The position numbers and the translations under genes are program-made. A stretch of DNA of 64,000 bases from Rummeliibacillus suwonensis. Its GTDB lineage: Bacteria; Bacillota; Bacilli; Bacillales_A; Planococcaceae. Shown in pieces: positions 45,897 through 54,910 of the stretch (the first letter of the stretch is position 1; every line of letters starts with the position of its first letter). The stretch is from contig NZ_VCBL01000002.1 of the NCBI RefSeq assembly GCF_007896435.1, positions 62,001 through 126,000 of the forward strand. The letters run 5' to 3'. The notes beneath the pieces are model-generated. The model saw only the letters and a list, made by a program, of their open reading frames with translations. It did not search any database and was not told the DNA's origin.

Positions 45897-46595
45897 ATGG
45901 TTGTGTTAGCTCTGACAAGATACATTCCAATCGCCGAGCAAAGCTTTTCTGCCCTTTTGGATCAATGTACAATAGATGAGCGAAAGTCAGTCTTTGCCTA
46001 CAAACACCTAGAAGATCAATTGCGCTCTTTGCTAGCTATCACACAATTAAAATATTGTTTTAAAACAAATTTTGAAAAAAATATAACGATCATCAAAAAT
46101 CGTTACGGCAAACCCAAAGCTGTCAACTGGGCTGGGGATATTAGTATCTCTCATTCTAAAGAATGGATATTGACAGGAATAAGTACCCATGGAAATATTG
46201 GAGTAGACATTGAAGATCTACATCCTTTCCCATTGATAAAGGGTTCAGAGATCATTTTTTTATCTGAAAATGAATTGAGTTCATTTCGATCCATACAAAA
46301 TAGACCCGCTGCTCTTGATTATTTGTTAACGATATGGACATTAAAGGAAGCTTATCTAAAGGAACTAGGAAGTGGATTCATCAAGACAAATCCCACCTCT
46401 CTGTCCTTTAATGATCGTTTTAAAAATAATGAGAAATGTTTTACTTATAACGGACTTACTGGCGTTAGTACTTTATATACGTATCGCATGGATGACAGAA
46501 ATGCCCGAGTTTCCGTTTCAATTTCTGGAAAAGTCGTCCCACGCATTCAATTTTATCAAATAAATCACCAATCATTTTTAGATGAATTATTATAG
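45897..46595 (+). CDS. 4'-phosphopantetheinyl transferase, Sfp type
   Basis: GGAAGG inside the longer frame points to ATG 45897 (9 bases later), giving 232 residues. Motifs NRYGKPKA, ISHSKEW, G102-V-D-I-E106 (metal site) and WTLKEAYLKELGSG (K150-E151) define the Sfp/Gsp family. It would attach the phosphopantetheine arm to Ser557 of the A-T-R enzyme just upstream, with which it forms a two-gene operon closed by a terminator. Confidence 0.93.
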   Translation: MVVLALTRYIPIAEQSFSALLDQCTIDERKSVFAYKHLEDQLRSLLAITQLKYCFKTNFEKNITIIKNRYGKPKAVNWAGDISISHSKEWILTGISTHGNIGVDIEDLHPFPLIKGSEIIFLSENELSSFRSIQNRPAALDYLLTIWTLKEAYLKELGSGFIKTNPTSLSFNDRFKNNEKCFTYNGLTGVSTLYTYRMDDRNARVSVSISGKVVPRIQFYQINHQSFLDELL

Positions 46596-46597
46596 AG

Positions 46598-46637
46598 ATT
46601 AAAAAGCTGTATTGATTTTTCATTACAGCTTTTTATA
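46598..46637 (+). terminator. Terminator of the A-T-R / Sfp operon
   Basis: Stem AAAAAGCTGTA (46601-46611) / TACAGCTTTTT (46624-46634), ending in a T-run, directly after the stop codon. Confidence 0.85.
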
Positions 46638-46663
46638 CTTTACGAATTTGAATTGCTTCATCG

Positions 46664-46800
46664 GAATTGACACCTGTACGAAGGAATTGAGCATGCATTT
46701 TCTAGGACTTGAGCAAGCCCTATATAAATGGAACCAAAAATGCAAAATTTTTTAGAATCACACCAAATATTCATCCTATTTCTCCTACTCAACACGACTG
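46664..46800. repeat. Family B remnant (B5)
   Basis: TTGACACCTGTACGAAGG, GCATGCATTTTCTAGGACTTG, AGCAAGCCCTATATAAATGG and CTACTCAACACGACTG match scattered blocks of B1 in order. The GC-rich centre is deleted. Confidence 0.5.
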
Positions 46801-46813
46801 CTATGCAAAATTT

Positions 46814-47047
46814 CTATTCTATATCTGTTATCCTACTTCCCCATATATTTTTCAGTTCAAAAATTTTATCTAAGAAATAATAAGGAATCATTTTCCTGTT
46901 TTTAACCATTTGGTGTAGTTCTTCTTTGTTTACCCATTTTACTGCTTGCACTTCATCTTCTTGTAACTGTAATTCTTCCAGCTTCACATCTTGAGTAATC
47001 ATATAATAATCGTCAAATCCATTTGAAAAATTAATCGTAAATCTTGG
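46814..47047 (-). pseudogene. NUDIX hydrolase, C-terminal remnant
   Basis: An open stretch of 77 codons without its own good start reads FTINFSNGFDDYYMITQDVK and on through EDEVQAVKWVNKEELHQMV, which is the C-terminal half of a NUDIX hydrolase. The frame is closed by TGA at 47048-47050, and the catalytic NUDIX box (G-x5-E-x7-REUxEE) is absent. A neighbouring frame upstream (ALPSLKVLESDQDL-like) may be the shifted continuation. The dapA promoter and lysine riboswitch now occupy where the 5' end would be. Confidence 0.65.
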
Positions 47048-47075
47048 TCACTTTCTAAAACTTTCAATGAAGGTA

Positions 47076-47104
47076 TTGCAAAAACTCTAAAGGAGTGCTA
47101 CGAT
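47076..47104 (+). promoter_or_regulatory. Candidate sigma-A promoter of the riboswitch-dapA unit
   Basis: TTGCAA (47076-47081), 17 bases, TACGAT (47099-47104). The predicted start near 47111 lies about 35 bases before the riboswitch aptamer. Confidence 0.55.
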
Positions 47105-47145
47105 ATCTTTAATTTAAATATTCACTTATTTCAATATTTCTTTGA

Positions 47146-47380
47146 AGTAAGGATAGAGGAGCAAAGACCATCAGTATACAATTGGAGGATAATGAGATCC
47201 GTCGATGATTGTGGAAAGGGGAATTTGCCGAAGTGGAGAGAATCTCATTCTTCTCAAAGCTGGTTCTGTTGTTGAATAAATACAGAACTGTCATGTAGTA
47301 GAAAACTATATGGAGGGCTATCTACGCACAGAAATGATTTTGTTTCTACTGCAACAACGTAGCCTCGTTGTTGCTTTTTT
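47146..47380 (+). promoter_or_regulatory. Lysine riboswitch (L-box) with terminator
   Basis: Core elements in order: GGATAGAGG (47151), CAGTATAC, TTGGAGGATAATGAGATCCG, GGAAAGGGGAATTTGCCGAA, AAGCTGG, TTGAATAAATACAGAACTGT and GGAGGGCTATCT (47312-47323). P1 pairs GATAG (47152-47156) with CTATC (47318-47322). This matches the Bacillus lysC lysine riboswitch layout closely. The expression platform is a stem GCAACAACG (47351-47359) / CGTTGTTGC (47366-47374) plus TTTTTT. High lysine should stop transcription before dapA. Confidence 0.93.
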
Positions 47381-47451
47381 GCGTTATCTTACTAATTGCC
47401 CTTCTCCCTCTATTATGTTGATAAAAAAATCATGAAGGATGTGGAGAAGTA

Positions 47452-48345
47452 ATGAATTTTGGACAAGTTTTAACCGCTATGGTGACGCCATTTGATCAAA
47501 ACGGGGAAATTGACTTTCCCGCTACAGAAAATTTAATTCATCATTTAATCTCAAACGGTACGGATGGAATTGTAGTTGCTGGTACAACTGGAGAATCTCC
47601 TACCTTATCCGCAGAAGAAAAAGTAGAATTATTTAAATTTGTCGTAAAAGTAGTCAATGGAAAAGTACCAATCATTGCTGGAACGGGCTCAAATAATACA
47701 AAAGCTTCAATCGAATTAACAAAACAAGCTGAAGATGCTGGTGTTGACGCAATCATGCTGGTTGTTCCATATTACAACAAACCTTCTCAAGAAGGCTTAT
47801 ACCAACACTTTAAAACAATTGCTGCAGCAACTACACTTCCAATTGTTTTATACAATATCCCTGGAAGAAGTGTTATCAATATGGCTGTGGATACAGTCGT
47901 TCGTCTTTCACAAATTCCTAACATCGTTGCCATTAAAGAAGCAAGTGGGAATTTGGATGCGATGGCACAAATCATTGAACAGACACCAGAAGATTTCTCA
48001 CTATATAGTGGTGATGATGGTTTAACTTTACCAATATTATCAATCGGTGGTGCGGGTGTTATTTCAGTAGCATCCCACATCATTGGAAATGAAATGCAAG
48101 CAATGGTGAACAACTTTAAAAATGGAAAATTGAAAGAAGCAGCACAGGAACATCGTAGACTTCTTCCTATTTTCAGAGGATTATTCGCAGCGCCAAATCC
48201 ATCACCTGTTAAAGCAGCATTAAATTTAAAAGGAGTTTCTGTCGGCGGCGTCCGCTTACCGATTCTTCCTTTAAACACTGATGAATTGAGTGCATTACAA
48301 GAAGTATTGAAAGTAGTAGATCAAAAAGAAGAAGTTGTTTTATAA
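47452..48345 (+). CDS. dapA: 4-hydroxy-tetrahydrodipicolinate synthase
   Basis: A 297-residue class I aldolase with GTTGESPTLS, the catalytic Tyr134 (LYNIPGRS) and Schiff-base Lys162 (AIKEASGN). It condenses pyruvate with aspartate semialdehyde, the first step toward meso-diaminopimelate, dipicolinate and lysine. GGAG lies 5 bases before the ATG. It is controlled by the lysine riboswitch upstream and transcribed alone, unlike the asd-dapG-dapA cluster of Bacillus subtilis, so it may be a second, lysine-regulated copy. Confidence 0.96.
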   Translation: MNFGQVLTAMVTPFDQNGEIDFPATENLIHHLISNGTDGIVVAGTTGESPTLSAEEKVELFKFVVKVVNGKVPIIAGTGSNNTKASIELTKQAEDAGVDAIMLVVPYYNKPSQEGLYQHFKTIAAATTLPIVLYNIPGRSVINMAVDTVVRLSQIPNIVAIKEASGNLDAMAQIIEQTPEDFSLYSGDDGLTLPILSIGGAGVISVASHIIGNEMQAMVNNFKNGKLKEAAQEHRRLLPIFRGLFAAPNPSPVKAALNLKGVSVGGVRLPILPLNTDELSALQEVLKVVDQKEEVVL

Positions 48346-48385
48346 AATCTTAACGGAGCGAACCTATCAATATGTCATAAAAAAT

Positions 48386-48428
48386 GACAAATCCCCCATA
48401 CATTCATTCCTGTATGGGGGATTTTCGT
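48386..48428 (+). terminator. Terminator of dapA (bidirectional)
   Basis: Perfect stem AAATCCCCCATACA (48389-48402) / TGTATGGGGGATTT (48411-48424) with T-rich tail. Confidence 0.88.
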
Positions 48429-48504
48429 ATGTCGCCTTTTCTCACACTAAAACATAGAATAATTTAGGCATCAATACATCAATATATTTACACATCTCAA
48501 ATAT

Positions 48505-50160
48505 TTATACTTTAAAATCATTGATGATATCTTCCAGACCCTTCGCCAAATGATTTAATGCAAGTGCCTCATTTGTAACATTATCCATAGATGCTAATTG
48601 TTCTTCAGTGACAGCTGAAATCTGTTGCATTGTTCCAGCGAATTGTCCTGAAATCGAAGAGATTTCCTTCATTCGGTCGACCATATTCTTTGTTTCTACA
48701 CTTACATTATCTACGATAGACGAAACGTCATTGGTTTCGTTCGTGACGTTTTGAACGGCTTTTACAATGTTTTCAAAAGATTCTTCGGTTTGATTGACCA
48801 TTATAATGCCTTCTTTTAATACTTTTAATCCTTGATTCATCGATAACGCGACATCATCTGTTTCTTCTCTTATCTTATCGGTTATTTCTTTTATTTGCAT
48901 AACTGCTTGTTCTGATTGATCAGAGAGTTTTCGAACCTCTTGTGCAACAACAGCAAAACCTTTTCCCTGTTCACCTGCACGTGCAGCTTCAATTGCCGCA
49001 TTTAATGATAGAAGATTGGTTTGACTGGATATTTCACTTATTAAATTCAAAATTTGATCGATATCCTTTGATTTTAGCTGTAATGACTCCAGCATCTCAG
49101 CTGTATTTTCAACCGTTTTTTCGACTAAGGATATTTGCTCGACCGTATTATTCACTAACTGATTTCCTGAATTTGCTATTTGTAATGCGCTATTTATTGA
49201 ATTTTCGACGCTATGAATAGATTGACCAGTATGAGTCATTTTAGTTGAGATATGAGAAACTTTTCCTGAAGCTTGTGTCGCAGATTCAACTTGTACTTCT
49301 GTTCCACTCGCTACTTCTTCAATTGCTATAGAGACTTGTTCTATAGCCTGTCTAGATTCTGAAGAAGTGATTTTTAATCTATCAGAAGTTTGCGTTACCT
49401 GTTTTGCACTCGATTCTACATGAGTCATTAAAGATTGAAGTCGATCTGCCATCTGGTTAAACCCAGTGGATAATGCATAGATTTCTTTACTAGATTGACC
49501 TATCTTTATCCTTGCTTGTAAATCTCCTTGAGATATCTTATCCATTAATTTTTTTAAAGAAAGAACTGGTTTGGTCACTTTACTGATCAACATAAATCCG
49601 ATAATGCTTGCGATTAGCACCGTAAAAAGCGTAATACCTATCATTAAATTTCTATAGCTATATACAGGCTTTAAATACTCTTGGTCGTTTAATGCAATGA
49701 CATATACAGATTGATCTAGTTCTACTTGAAAAGAAAGGGCATAAGTCACCCCGTTATCATGTATGATTCCATTTTTTTGTTGATAAAGTTTCTTGGCAAA
49801 GCTAGAAGAAAGTTTTGGTATCTCACTCTTAAATTGGTTAAAGGGCTCAGCCTTTCCTTCCTTTGTTATTTTAAATTGCATAGGCGTTAAGGACGCTGAC
49901 TTAAAACTACTTCTATTTTGAGTTAGTGCATAGGATAATTTATGATCAAATTCTTCTGCAGTGGATGTCGATTTTAACATGGTGATTTTTTGATTGATCA
50001 CTTCGGCTGAAGAAAGCATCTGCTGCTCAGTAGAGTGAATGATAACATTCTTGTTTTTATCGTAACTTACAAATGCAATAATGCTAGAAGATAAAATAAT
50101 AATTAAAATAATGGGAGCCATCAACATTATTCGAAAGCTAAATTTATGTATTTTTAACAT
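48505..50160 (-). CDS. Methyl-accepting chemotaxis protein
   Basis: A 551-residue receptor with a first membrane helix ([20 protein letters not shown]), a sensor region of about 140 residues, a second helix ([20 protein letters not shown]), HAMP (about 195-250) and the signalling domain with [20 protein letters not shown] and [16 protein letters not shown]. Its sensor is shorter than, and unlike, that of the 40960-42702 receptor, so the ligand differs. It converges on dapA. Confidence 0.95.
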   Translation of the reverse strand: MLKIHKFSFRIMLMAPIILIIILSSSIIAFVSYDKNKNVIIHSTEQQMLSSAEVINQKITMLKSTSTAEEFDHKLSYALTQNRSSFKSASLTPMQFKITKEGKAEPFNQFKSEIPKLSSSFAKKLYQQKNGIIHDNGVTYALSFQVELDQSVYVIALNDQEYLKPVYSYRNLMIGITLFTVLIASIIGFMLISKVTKPVLSLKKLMDKISQGDLQARIKIGQSSKEIYALSTGFNQMADRLQSLMTHVESSAKQVTQTSDRLKITSSESRQAIEQVSIAIEEVASGTEVQVESATQASGKVSHISTKMTHTGQSIHSVENSINSALQIANSGNQLVNNTVEQISLVEKTVENTAEMLESLQLKSKDIDQILNLISEISSQTNLLSLNAAIEAARAGEQGKGFAVVAQEVRKLSDQSEQAVMQIKEITDKIREETDDVALSMNQGLKVLKEGIIMVNQTEESFENIVKAVQNVTNETNDVSSIVDNVSVETKNMVDRMKEISSISGQFAGTMQQISAVTEEQLASMDNVTNEALALNHLAKGLEDIINDFKV

Positions 50161-50290
50161 AGATTCAATTCCCTCTTTTATTAGTCGACTTTATTTCTTT
50201 TTGTCATTGAACGTTCAAATAATTCCATTTAACATATTTAACCACACGAATATTAAGCTAGTATCATTTTATTATTAAACATAAAAAATA

Positions 50291-50366
50291 GATGTGCTAA
50301 TTATCCAATTTAATCCATAGAAAGGGAAATTCGTTGATTGCAACAAAGACTTGCCCGCTTTCCAAT
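50291..50366. repeat. Family B fragment (B4), cut by family A copy A14
   Basis: GATGTGCTAATTATCCAATTT and TTGCCCGCTTTCC match the start of family B, and the copy stops exactly where A14 begins (AATAAAGTGAAGC). The expected continuation is not found on the other side. Confidence 0.6.
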
Positions 50367-50527
50367 AAAGTGAAGCTTCCATCAGTGGGGGTTTTCTTCA
50401 TCCCCCACTGATGGTTAGCTAAACCAATCGGACTTTTACGGGCAGTTGATCCCCCACTTATCTTTCTCGTTTCTCTCTACATCTTGAAGTGGGGGTGGGG
50501 GTCTTACTGCCCGTTAAAGTGGGATAA
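50367..50527 (+). repeat. Family A repeat, copy A14 (short form, near-consensus)
   Basis: AAAGTGAAGC to AGTGGGATAA, both hairpins intact, with a small GGGGGT duplication in the inner stem. It lies downstream of pstA, where pstB would be expected. Confidence 0.92.
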
Positions 50528-50619
50528 CTGCTATCCACAACACTTACTAAAAAGACTACTTTCCCCTAAAATTTAGAGATACAGTAGTCTAATAAAGTGC
50601 ATTTTATGTTTGTAACAAG

Positions 50620-51567
50620 TTAGCTTATTAGTTTACTTTTTACCTTTTTTGGTTTTGCGCCTACCGAGCCTTTAAAGCGTTTATCCAATAATTTAGCAAT
50701 TAAACGTGCTGCAATATTAAATACAAATACCATGATAATTAATATCGCTGCTGATTTTGTCGCAATTTCACGAGCATCTGGAACAATACCTTCAGAGTTT
50801 AACTTCCAAATATGAACAGCAAGAGTTTCAGCAGGTCTAAATATATTAAAAGGATTAACAGGGCTATCAAGAGGAGCTGCCGCATTTAGTGTAGGAGTCG
50901 TTAAACCAGCTGTGTAAATGAGTGCTGCTGCTTCTCCAAAAATCCTTCCGGCAGTTAAAATAACACCGGTAATAATTTCCTGAATAGCAGTAGGAATCAA
51001 TACTTTTGTGATGGTTTGCCACTTAGTTGCGCCCAACCCAAGACTTGCTTCCTTTACACTCGCTGAAACCGAACTAATCGCCATCTCACAAATTCTCGTT
51101 AAGTTTGGGAGATTTAAAATAGTCAGCACTAACGCACCACCTACTAATGTATACCCCCAATCTGCTAATGTTACAAAAACTAGCAAACCAAACAGCCCTA
51201 CAACAATAGATGGTAGTGATGCCATTGTTTCGATACAAAGTCGTACAAAGTTTAAAAATCTTCCTTTTTTCGCATATTGAGATAGATAGATCCCAGCTCC
51301 CAATCCTAATGGGAAAGATACGATTAGAGAAATAACTAATAAATAGAAGGAATTGAATAATTGTGGTCCAATTCCGCCCCCTGCCATCGTGTTACTAGGA
51401 GCTCCAAAAAGGAAATCAGTATCCCAAAATCCCCATCCCATTGTAATAATTTTTTCAGCTATAAACACTAACAAGGCAATGACTAAAATAGCTATTGCAT
51501 AAAAGATAGCTGTCCAGACATTGTTGACAATCCGAGCTTGATTGTTATGGTTTTTTTTATTGTTCAT
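50620..51567 (-). CDS. pstA: Phosphate ABC transporter permease PstA
   Basis: I start at ATG 51567, 8 bases after AAAGGGG; it overlaps the pstC end by 11 bases. The 315-residue protein has six helices and the permease motifs SFPLGLGAGIYLSQYAKKGR, ASLPSIVVGLFGL and EASLGLGATKWQTITKVLIP. It forms the phosphate channel with PstC. The operon ends here: no pstB or phoU follows before the window's next repeat. Confidence 0.95.
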   Translation of the reverse strand: MNNKKNHNNQARIVNNVWTAIFYAIAILVIALLVFIAEKIITMGWGFWDTDFLFGAPSNTMAGGGIGPQLFNSFYLLVISLIVSFPLGLGAGIYLSQYAKKGRFLNFVRLCIETMASLPSIVVGLFGLLVFVTLADWGYTLVGGALVLTILNLPNLTRICEMAISSVSASVKEASLGLGATKWQTITKVLIPTAIQEIITGVILTAGRIFGEAAALIYTAGLTTPTLNAAAPLDSPVNPFNIFRPAETLAVHIWKLNSEGIVPDAREIATKSAAILIIMVFVFNIAARLIAKLLDKRFKGSVGAKPKKVKSKLIS

Positions 51568-52462
51568 TTTGCATACCCCTTTTACCAATCATTCGAATGA
51601 TTAAAATAAATAAGAAGGAAATGATCAATAAGATCATTGCTAAACTCCATAGAGCATCATTCCATGCTGTACCATTTAGGGTATTAGACATGTCCATAGT
51701 TAGTATTCCTGTTAAAGTAGAAGTTGGACTATACAAACTATCTGGTAATTTGACAGTATTACCGATAACCATTTGAACAGCTAATGCCTCACCAAATGCT
51801 CTGGCCAACCCTAATACGATAGCAGTTAAAATACCATTTTTGGCAGCTGGGATAATGATACGATGAATCGCCTGCCAACGAGTAGAACCCAAGCCATAAG
51901 AACCTTCCAAAAACTCAAATGGAACTCCTTTAACCGCGTCATCCGAAATACTTGCTATAGTAGGTAGAATCATAACACTTAGCACGATAATCCCTGCTAG
52001 TAAACTAAAGCCTACTCCACCCAATTGATTCCGTAAAAATGGAACAAGAATTGTAACCCCCAAAAACCCATAAACAACAGAGGGGATACCTAAAAATAAT
52101 TCAAGAACAGGCTTTACAAAAGTGGAGCCAAATTTCGGCGAAATATAATTATTGAATATAGCAATCCCAAGTGCAATTGGTGTACTGATTAATGTAGCGC
52201 CAATCGATACCAAAGTAGAACCAACGATAAAAATCAATGCGCCATATGATTTATCCTTTGGATCATTTGGACTCCAATCCGTAGATGTTAGCATCTCCCA
52301 CGGTGAAATATTGCCATGTAAGAATGATTGAAGACCTTTACCACAAATAAAAGCAATAATTGAAATAGTTGCAACAACAATGAGCAACCCACAAATGGTT
52401 ACAATCGTTTTGCCAATATACTCATTTACAAAATAATTGATCGATTTTTTCTGCCCCTTCAT
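51557..52462 (-). CDS. pstC: Phosphate ABC transporter permease PstC
   Basis: A 301-residue permease with FLGIPSVVYGFLGVTILVPF and EGSYGLGSTRWQAIHRIIIP, typical of PstC. AAGGTGG is 7 bases before the ATG. It lies 94 bases after pstS, separated by a hairpin that may reduce read-through relative to the binding protein. Confidence 0.95.
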   Translation of the reverse strand: MKGQKKSINYFVNEYIGKTIVTICGLLIVVATISIIAFICGKGLQSFLHGNISPWEMLTSTDWSPNDPKDKSYGALIFIVGSTLVSIGATLISTPIALGIAIFNNYISPKFGSTFVKPVLELFLGIPSVVYGFLGVTILVPFLRNQLGGVGFSLLAGIIVLSVMILPTIASISDDAVKGVPFEFLEGSYGLGSTRWQAIHRIIIPAAKNGILTAIVLGLARAFGEALAVQMVIGNTVKLPDSLYSPTSTLTGILTMDMSNTLNGTAWNDALWSLAMILLIISFLFILIIRMIGKRGMQNEQ

Positions 52463-52487
52463 CTTATTACCACCTTACTGACAAATA

Positions 52488-52528
52488 AAAGGAAGAGGCT
52501 GGCCAGTAGCCCCGCCCGCCTCTTCTTT
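52488..52528 (-). terminator. Hairpin between pstS and pstC (partial terminator)
   Basis: On the minus strand GAAGAGGC...GCCTCTTC (arms in 52491-52499 and 52518-52525) is followed by CTTTTATTTG. Such hairpins after binding-protein genes usually let only part of transcription through and stabilise the upstream mRNA. Confidence 0.65.
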
Positions 52529-52556
52529 TTATCCGTTATTTTCATTCAAAAACTGA

Positions 52557-53462
52557 TTATTTTAATTCTGACATTGGGATATAACCCATTTTTTCCACTG
52601 TATCAGCAAAATCTTCACCAGATACAAAGTCAATAAATCCTTTTACAGCATCTTTAGGTTCACCATCAGTAATCATATATTCATATGCCCAGAATGGATA
52701 TTTATTTGCTGCAACATTTTCAGTAGTTGGTTCAACATCGTTAATCTTCAAAACTTTTAAAGCATCCTTTTTGTCTCCTACTAAATAAGACATTGCAAGG
52801 TAACTAATAGAACCTGGTGTTGAGTTAACTGATTGTTCGACTGCACCGTTTGAATCTTGAGCTGTTCCAAGGCTATCGTCAATTTTAGCATCTTTCATAA
52901 GAATGGATTCGAATGTTGCACGAGTACCAGAAGAGGCTGGACGATTAATAACATTGATTTTTTCATCGTTTCCTCCAACATCTTTCCAGTTTTTAACTTT
53001 TCCTGAGAAGATATCTTGAATTTGTTTTTCAGTCAAAGATTCGACTTTAACATCTTTATTTACTACCATAGCAAAGGCAATCCCTGCTACTTTCGTATCA
53101 ACAAGCTTGTCCGCTTTTGTTTTATCTTCTAATTTATCTGCTGAAGGAACATCAGAGTTACCGATATCGACAGCGCCAGAGGCTACTTGGTTTACACCAG
53201 TTCCGCTTCCCCCACCTTGTACAGTAACTGTAAGTTCTGGATTAGAACTTTGAATTTCATTTGCCGCTTCTTCAGCTAAAGGTTGAAGTGCAGTCGATCC
53301 AGCAGCTGTAACTGTTCCAGTTAATTCTGTTGAAGCCTCTGTTTTTTTGGAGTCATCAGAACCAGAAGTAGTGCTATCACTGTCTTTAGCATTTCCACAC
53401 CCAGCTAAAGCACCTGCTAAGATTAATCCAACCATTGACATTTTTAAACCTGAAAACTTCAC
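52557..53462 (-). CDS. pstS: Phosphate-binding lipoprotein PstS
   Basis: Starts at GTG 53462, 8 bases after GGAGG; 301 residues. Lipoprotein signal with lipidated Cys22 (LAGALAGCGN), then GSTALQPLAEEAANE, VQGGGSGTGVNQVASGAVDI and INRPASSGTRATFE, the phosphate-binding loops of PstS. It captures phosphate outside the membrane for PstCA. First gene of the operon; expected to be PhoP-regulated. Confidence 0.95.
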   Translation of the reverse strand: MKFSGLKMSMVGLILAGALAGCGNAKDSDSTTSGSDDSKKTEASTELTGTVTAAGSTALQPLAEEAANEIQSSNPELTVTVQGGGSGTGVNQVASGAVDIGNSDVPSADKLEDKTKADKLVDTKVAGIAFAMVVNKDVKVESLTEKQIQDIFSGKVKNWKDVGGNDEKINVINRPASSGTRATFESILMKDAKIDDSLGTAQDSNGAVEQSVNSTPGSISYLAMSYLVGDKKDALKVLKINDVEPTTENVAANKYPFWAYEYMITDGEPKDAVKGFIDFVSGEDFADTVEKMGYIPMSELK

Positions 53463-53570
53463 TTTTTTTTCCTCCCTTTATTAAATCCATCTTTTTTCTC
53501 TTCATTCCAACTTACAACCCTATCATAAAGGTGAATTGTTATCCTACTGTGTACAGAATATTAATTTAAA

Positions 53571-53600
53571 GTAAATGTATTTTCGAAAATGTAAATGTAT
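53571..53600 (-). promoter_or_regulatory. Possible Pho box of pstS
   Basis: An exact direct repeat GTAAATGTAT at 53571 and 53591, 20 bp apart (minus strand ATACATTTAC), gives TTTACA- and TTTACT-like hexamers resembling PhoP half-sites (TTWACA). Spacing does not match the usual 11-bp pattern well. Confidence 0.3.
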
Positions 53601-53831
53601 ATTTGTTTTTATCTCCTATACATTGCTAAACCAATGTTTCTTGATATATATTTGTAAATCCATTTACAACGGTAAAAAATAGAATCCTTCTACATTTGTG
53701 GGCATTCCGATAGTGTTGGAGAGTTCCCAATATATCTACGCATCCGTAATATGGGTATTTGCGACTTATTTCTTGAATATGTTGGATTGTCATTTTTTCG
53801 TTCATCAAGTCGTTATAAAATATAATAGAAA

Positions 53832-54032
53832 TAAAGTTCCTCTCCATCAGTGGGGAGTTTCTTCATCCCCCACTGATGGAGAGGAACTCAGGTTAAAAGC
53901 ACCACGTCCTGTGACCAACATCTTGTTGGCCCGAACCAATCGGACGCATACGGCAGTTGATCCCCCACCTGTCTTTCTCGTTTCTCTCTAAATCTTGAGA
54001 TGTGGGTCTTACTGCCCGTTAAAGCGGGATAA
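53832..54032 (+). repeat. Family A repeat, copy A15 (long form, shortened cassette)
   Basis: Hairpin 1 is present, followed by AGAGGAACTCAGGTTAAAAG and CCACGTCCTGTGACCAACAT; the middle of the cassette (GCAACACCTGAGTG) is deleted. It ends AAAGCGGGATAAG. The outer stem is partly broken (TACGGCAG/CTGCCCGT). Confidence 0.88.
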
Positions 54033-54176
54033 GTTCATATCTCTCCATTTATAGCTGATGGCAATAAATACTTTTAACTTTTTAGCGATCTTTTTATAAT
54101 GCCTACAAATACTTGAATCACATTTTCCAAGATAGCGAATACAATAGTGAAGAAGCCCAAGTAAAGGATGGGATGT

Positions 54177-54749
54177 ATGTATAGTTCGTATTCATGTCCT
54201 TATTGTTATTCGCAAGCCATGCAAAATTTAGGTTATTATAATGGATATCCTTCCTTCACTCCATTTTATAATAATCCCTACTCTTATCAATTTGCCCCAC
54301 ATCCATTTGGAGGCACAGCATCACCTGATCATTTAATTGCTTTAGAGGATCATGGTCCAAAGCCTTTTGTTGTTGATTTAGAGAAAGCCACTGAACAAAA
54401 CAATACGTATCGTACTGCCTTATGGACAGGTAACCATCTGCAGCTTACATTGATGAGCATCAATGTTGGAGAAGATATAGGTTTGGAGATTCACCCTCAT
54501 CTCGATCAATTTATACGGATTGAAGAGGGGCGAGGACTTGTCCAAATGGGAAATCATAAAGACAACTTAAATTTCCAAAGAGAAGTATATGATGGGTTTG
54601 CATTCTTCATACCTGCTGGCACATGGCATAATCTTACGAACACAGGTGATAAGCCTATTAAATTGTATTCTATCTATGCACCCGTACAACATCCGCATGG
54701 TACTGTTCAACAAACAAAAGCAATTGCAGAAGCGGAAGAAAAACATTAA
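54177..54749 (+). CDS. Cupin domain protein
   Basis: I start at ATG 54177, 9 bases after AAAGG; an ATG at 54168 abuts that site. The 190-residue protein begins with a Tyr/Pro/Cys-rich segment (MYSSYSCPYCYSQAM, then GYYNGYPSFTPFYNNPYSYQ) and has a single cupin domain: HPHLDQFIRIEEGRG and FIPAGTWHNLTN carry the metal-binding histidines. The Tyr-rich N-terminus is like spore-coat or spore-surface proteins, but no role is established. Single gene. Confidence 0.88.
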   Translation: MYSSYSCPYCYSQAMQNLGYYNGYPSFTPFYNNPYSYQFAPHPFGGTASPDHLIALEDHGPKPFVVDLEKATEQNNTYRTALWTGNHLQLTLMSINVGEDIGLEIHPHLDQFIRIEEGRGLVQMGNHKDNLNFQREVYDGFAFFIPAGTWHNLTNTGDKPIKLYSIYAPVQHPHGTVQQTKAIAEAEEKH

Positions 54750-54766
54750 AGAAAATCGCTCAAACA

Positions 54767-54822
54767 GCAAAAATAGAGCACAAAGAACGTTGATTGACAA
54801 CATTCTTCGTGCTCTATTTGAT
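54767..54822 (-). terminator. Long hairpin between convergent genes
   Basis: AAATAGAGCAC (54771-54781) / GTGCTCTATTT (54809-54819), with inner AAGAACGTTG / CAACATTCTT pairing. The T-rich tail (CTATTTTTGC) is on the minus strand, serving the luciferase-like gene. Confidence 0.7.
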
Positions 54823-54910
54823 CATTCACGTGTAAAGATTGCCCTTCAAGCAACCCTTTTTTAAATCATCTTTATCTAAAAGAATTCTATCACATTCAAG
54901 AATCTATTTT

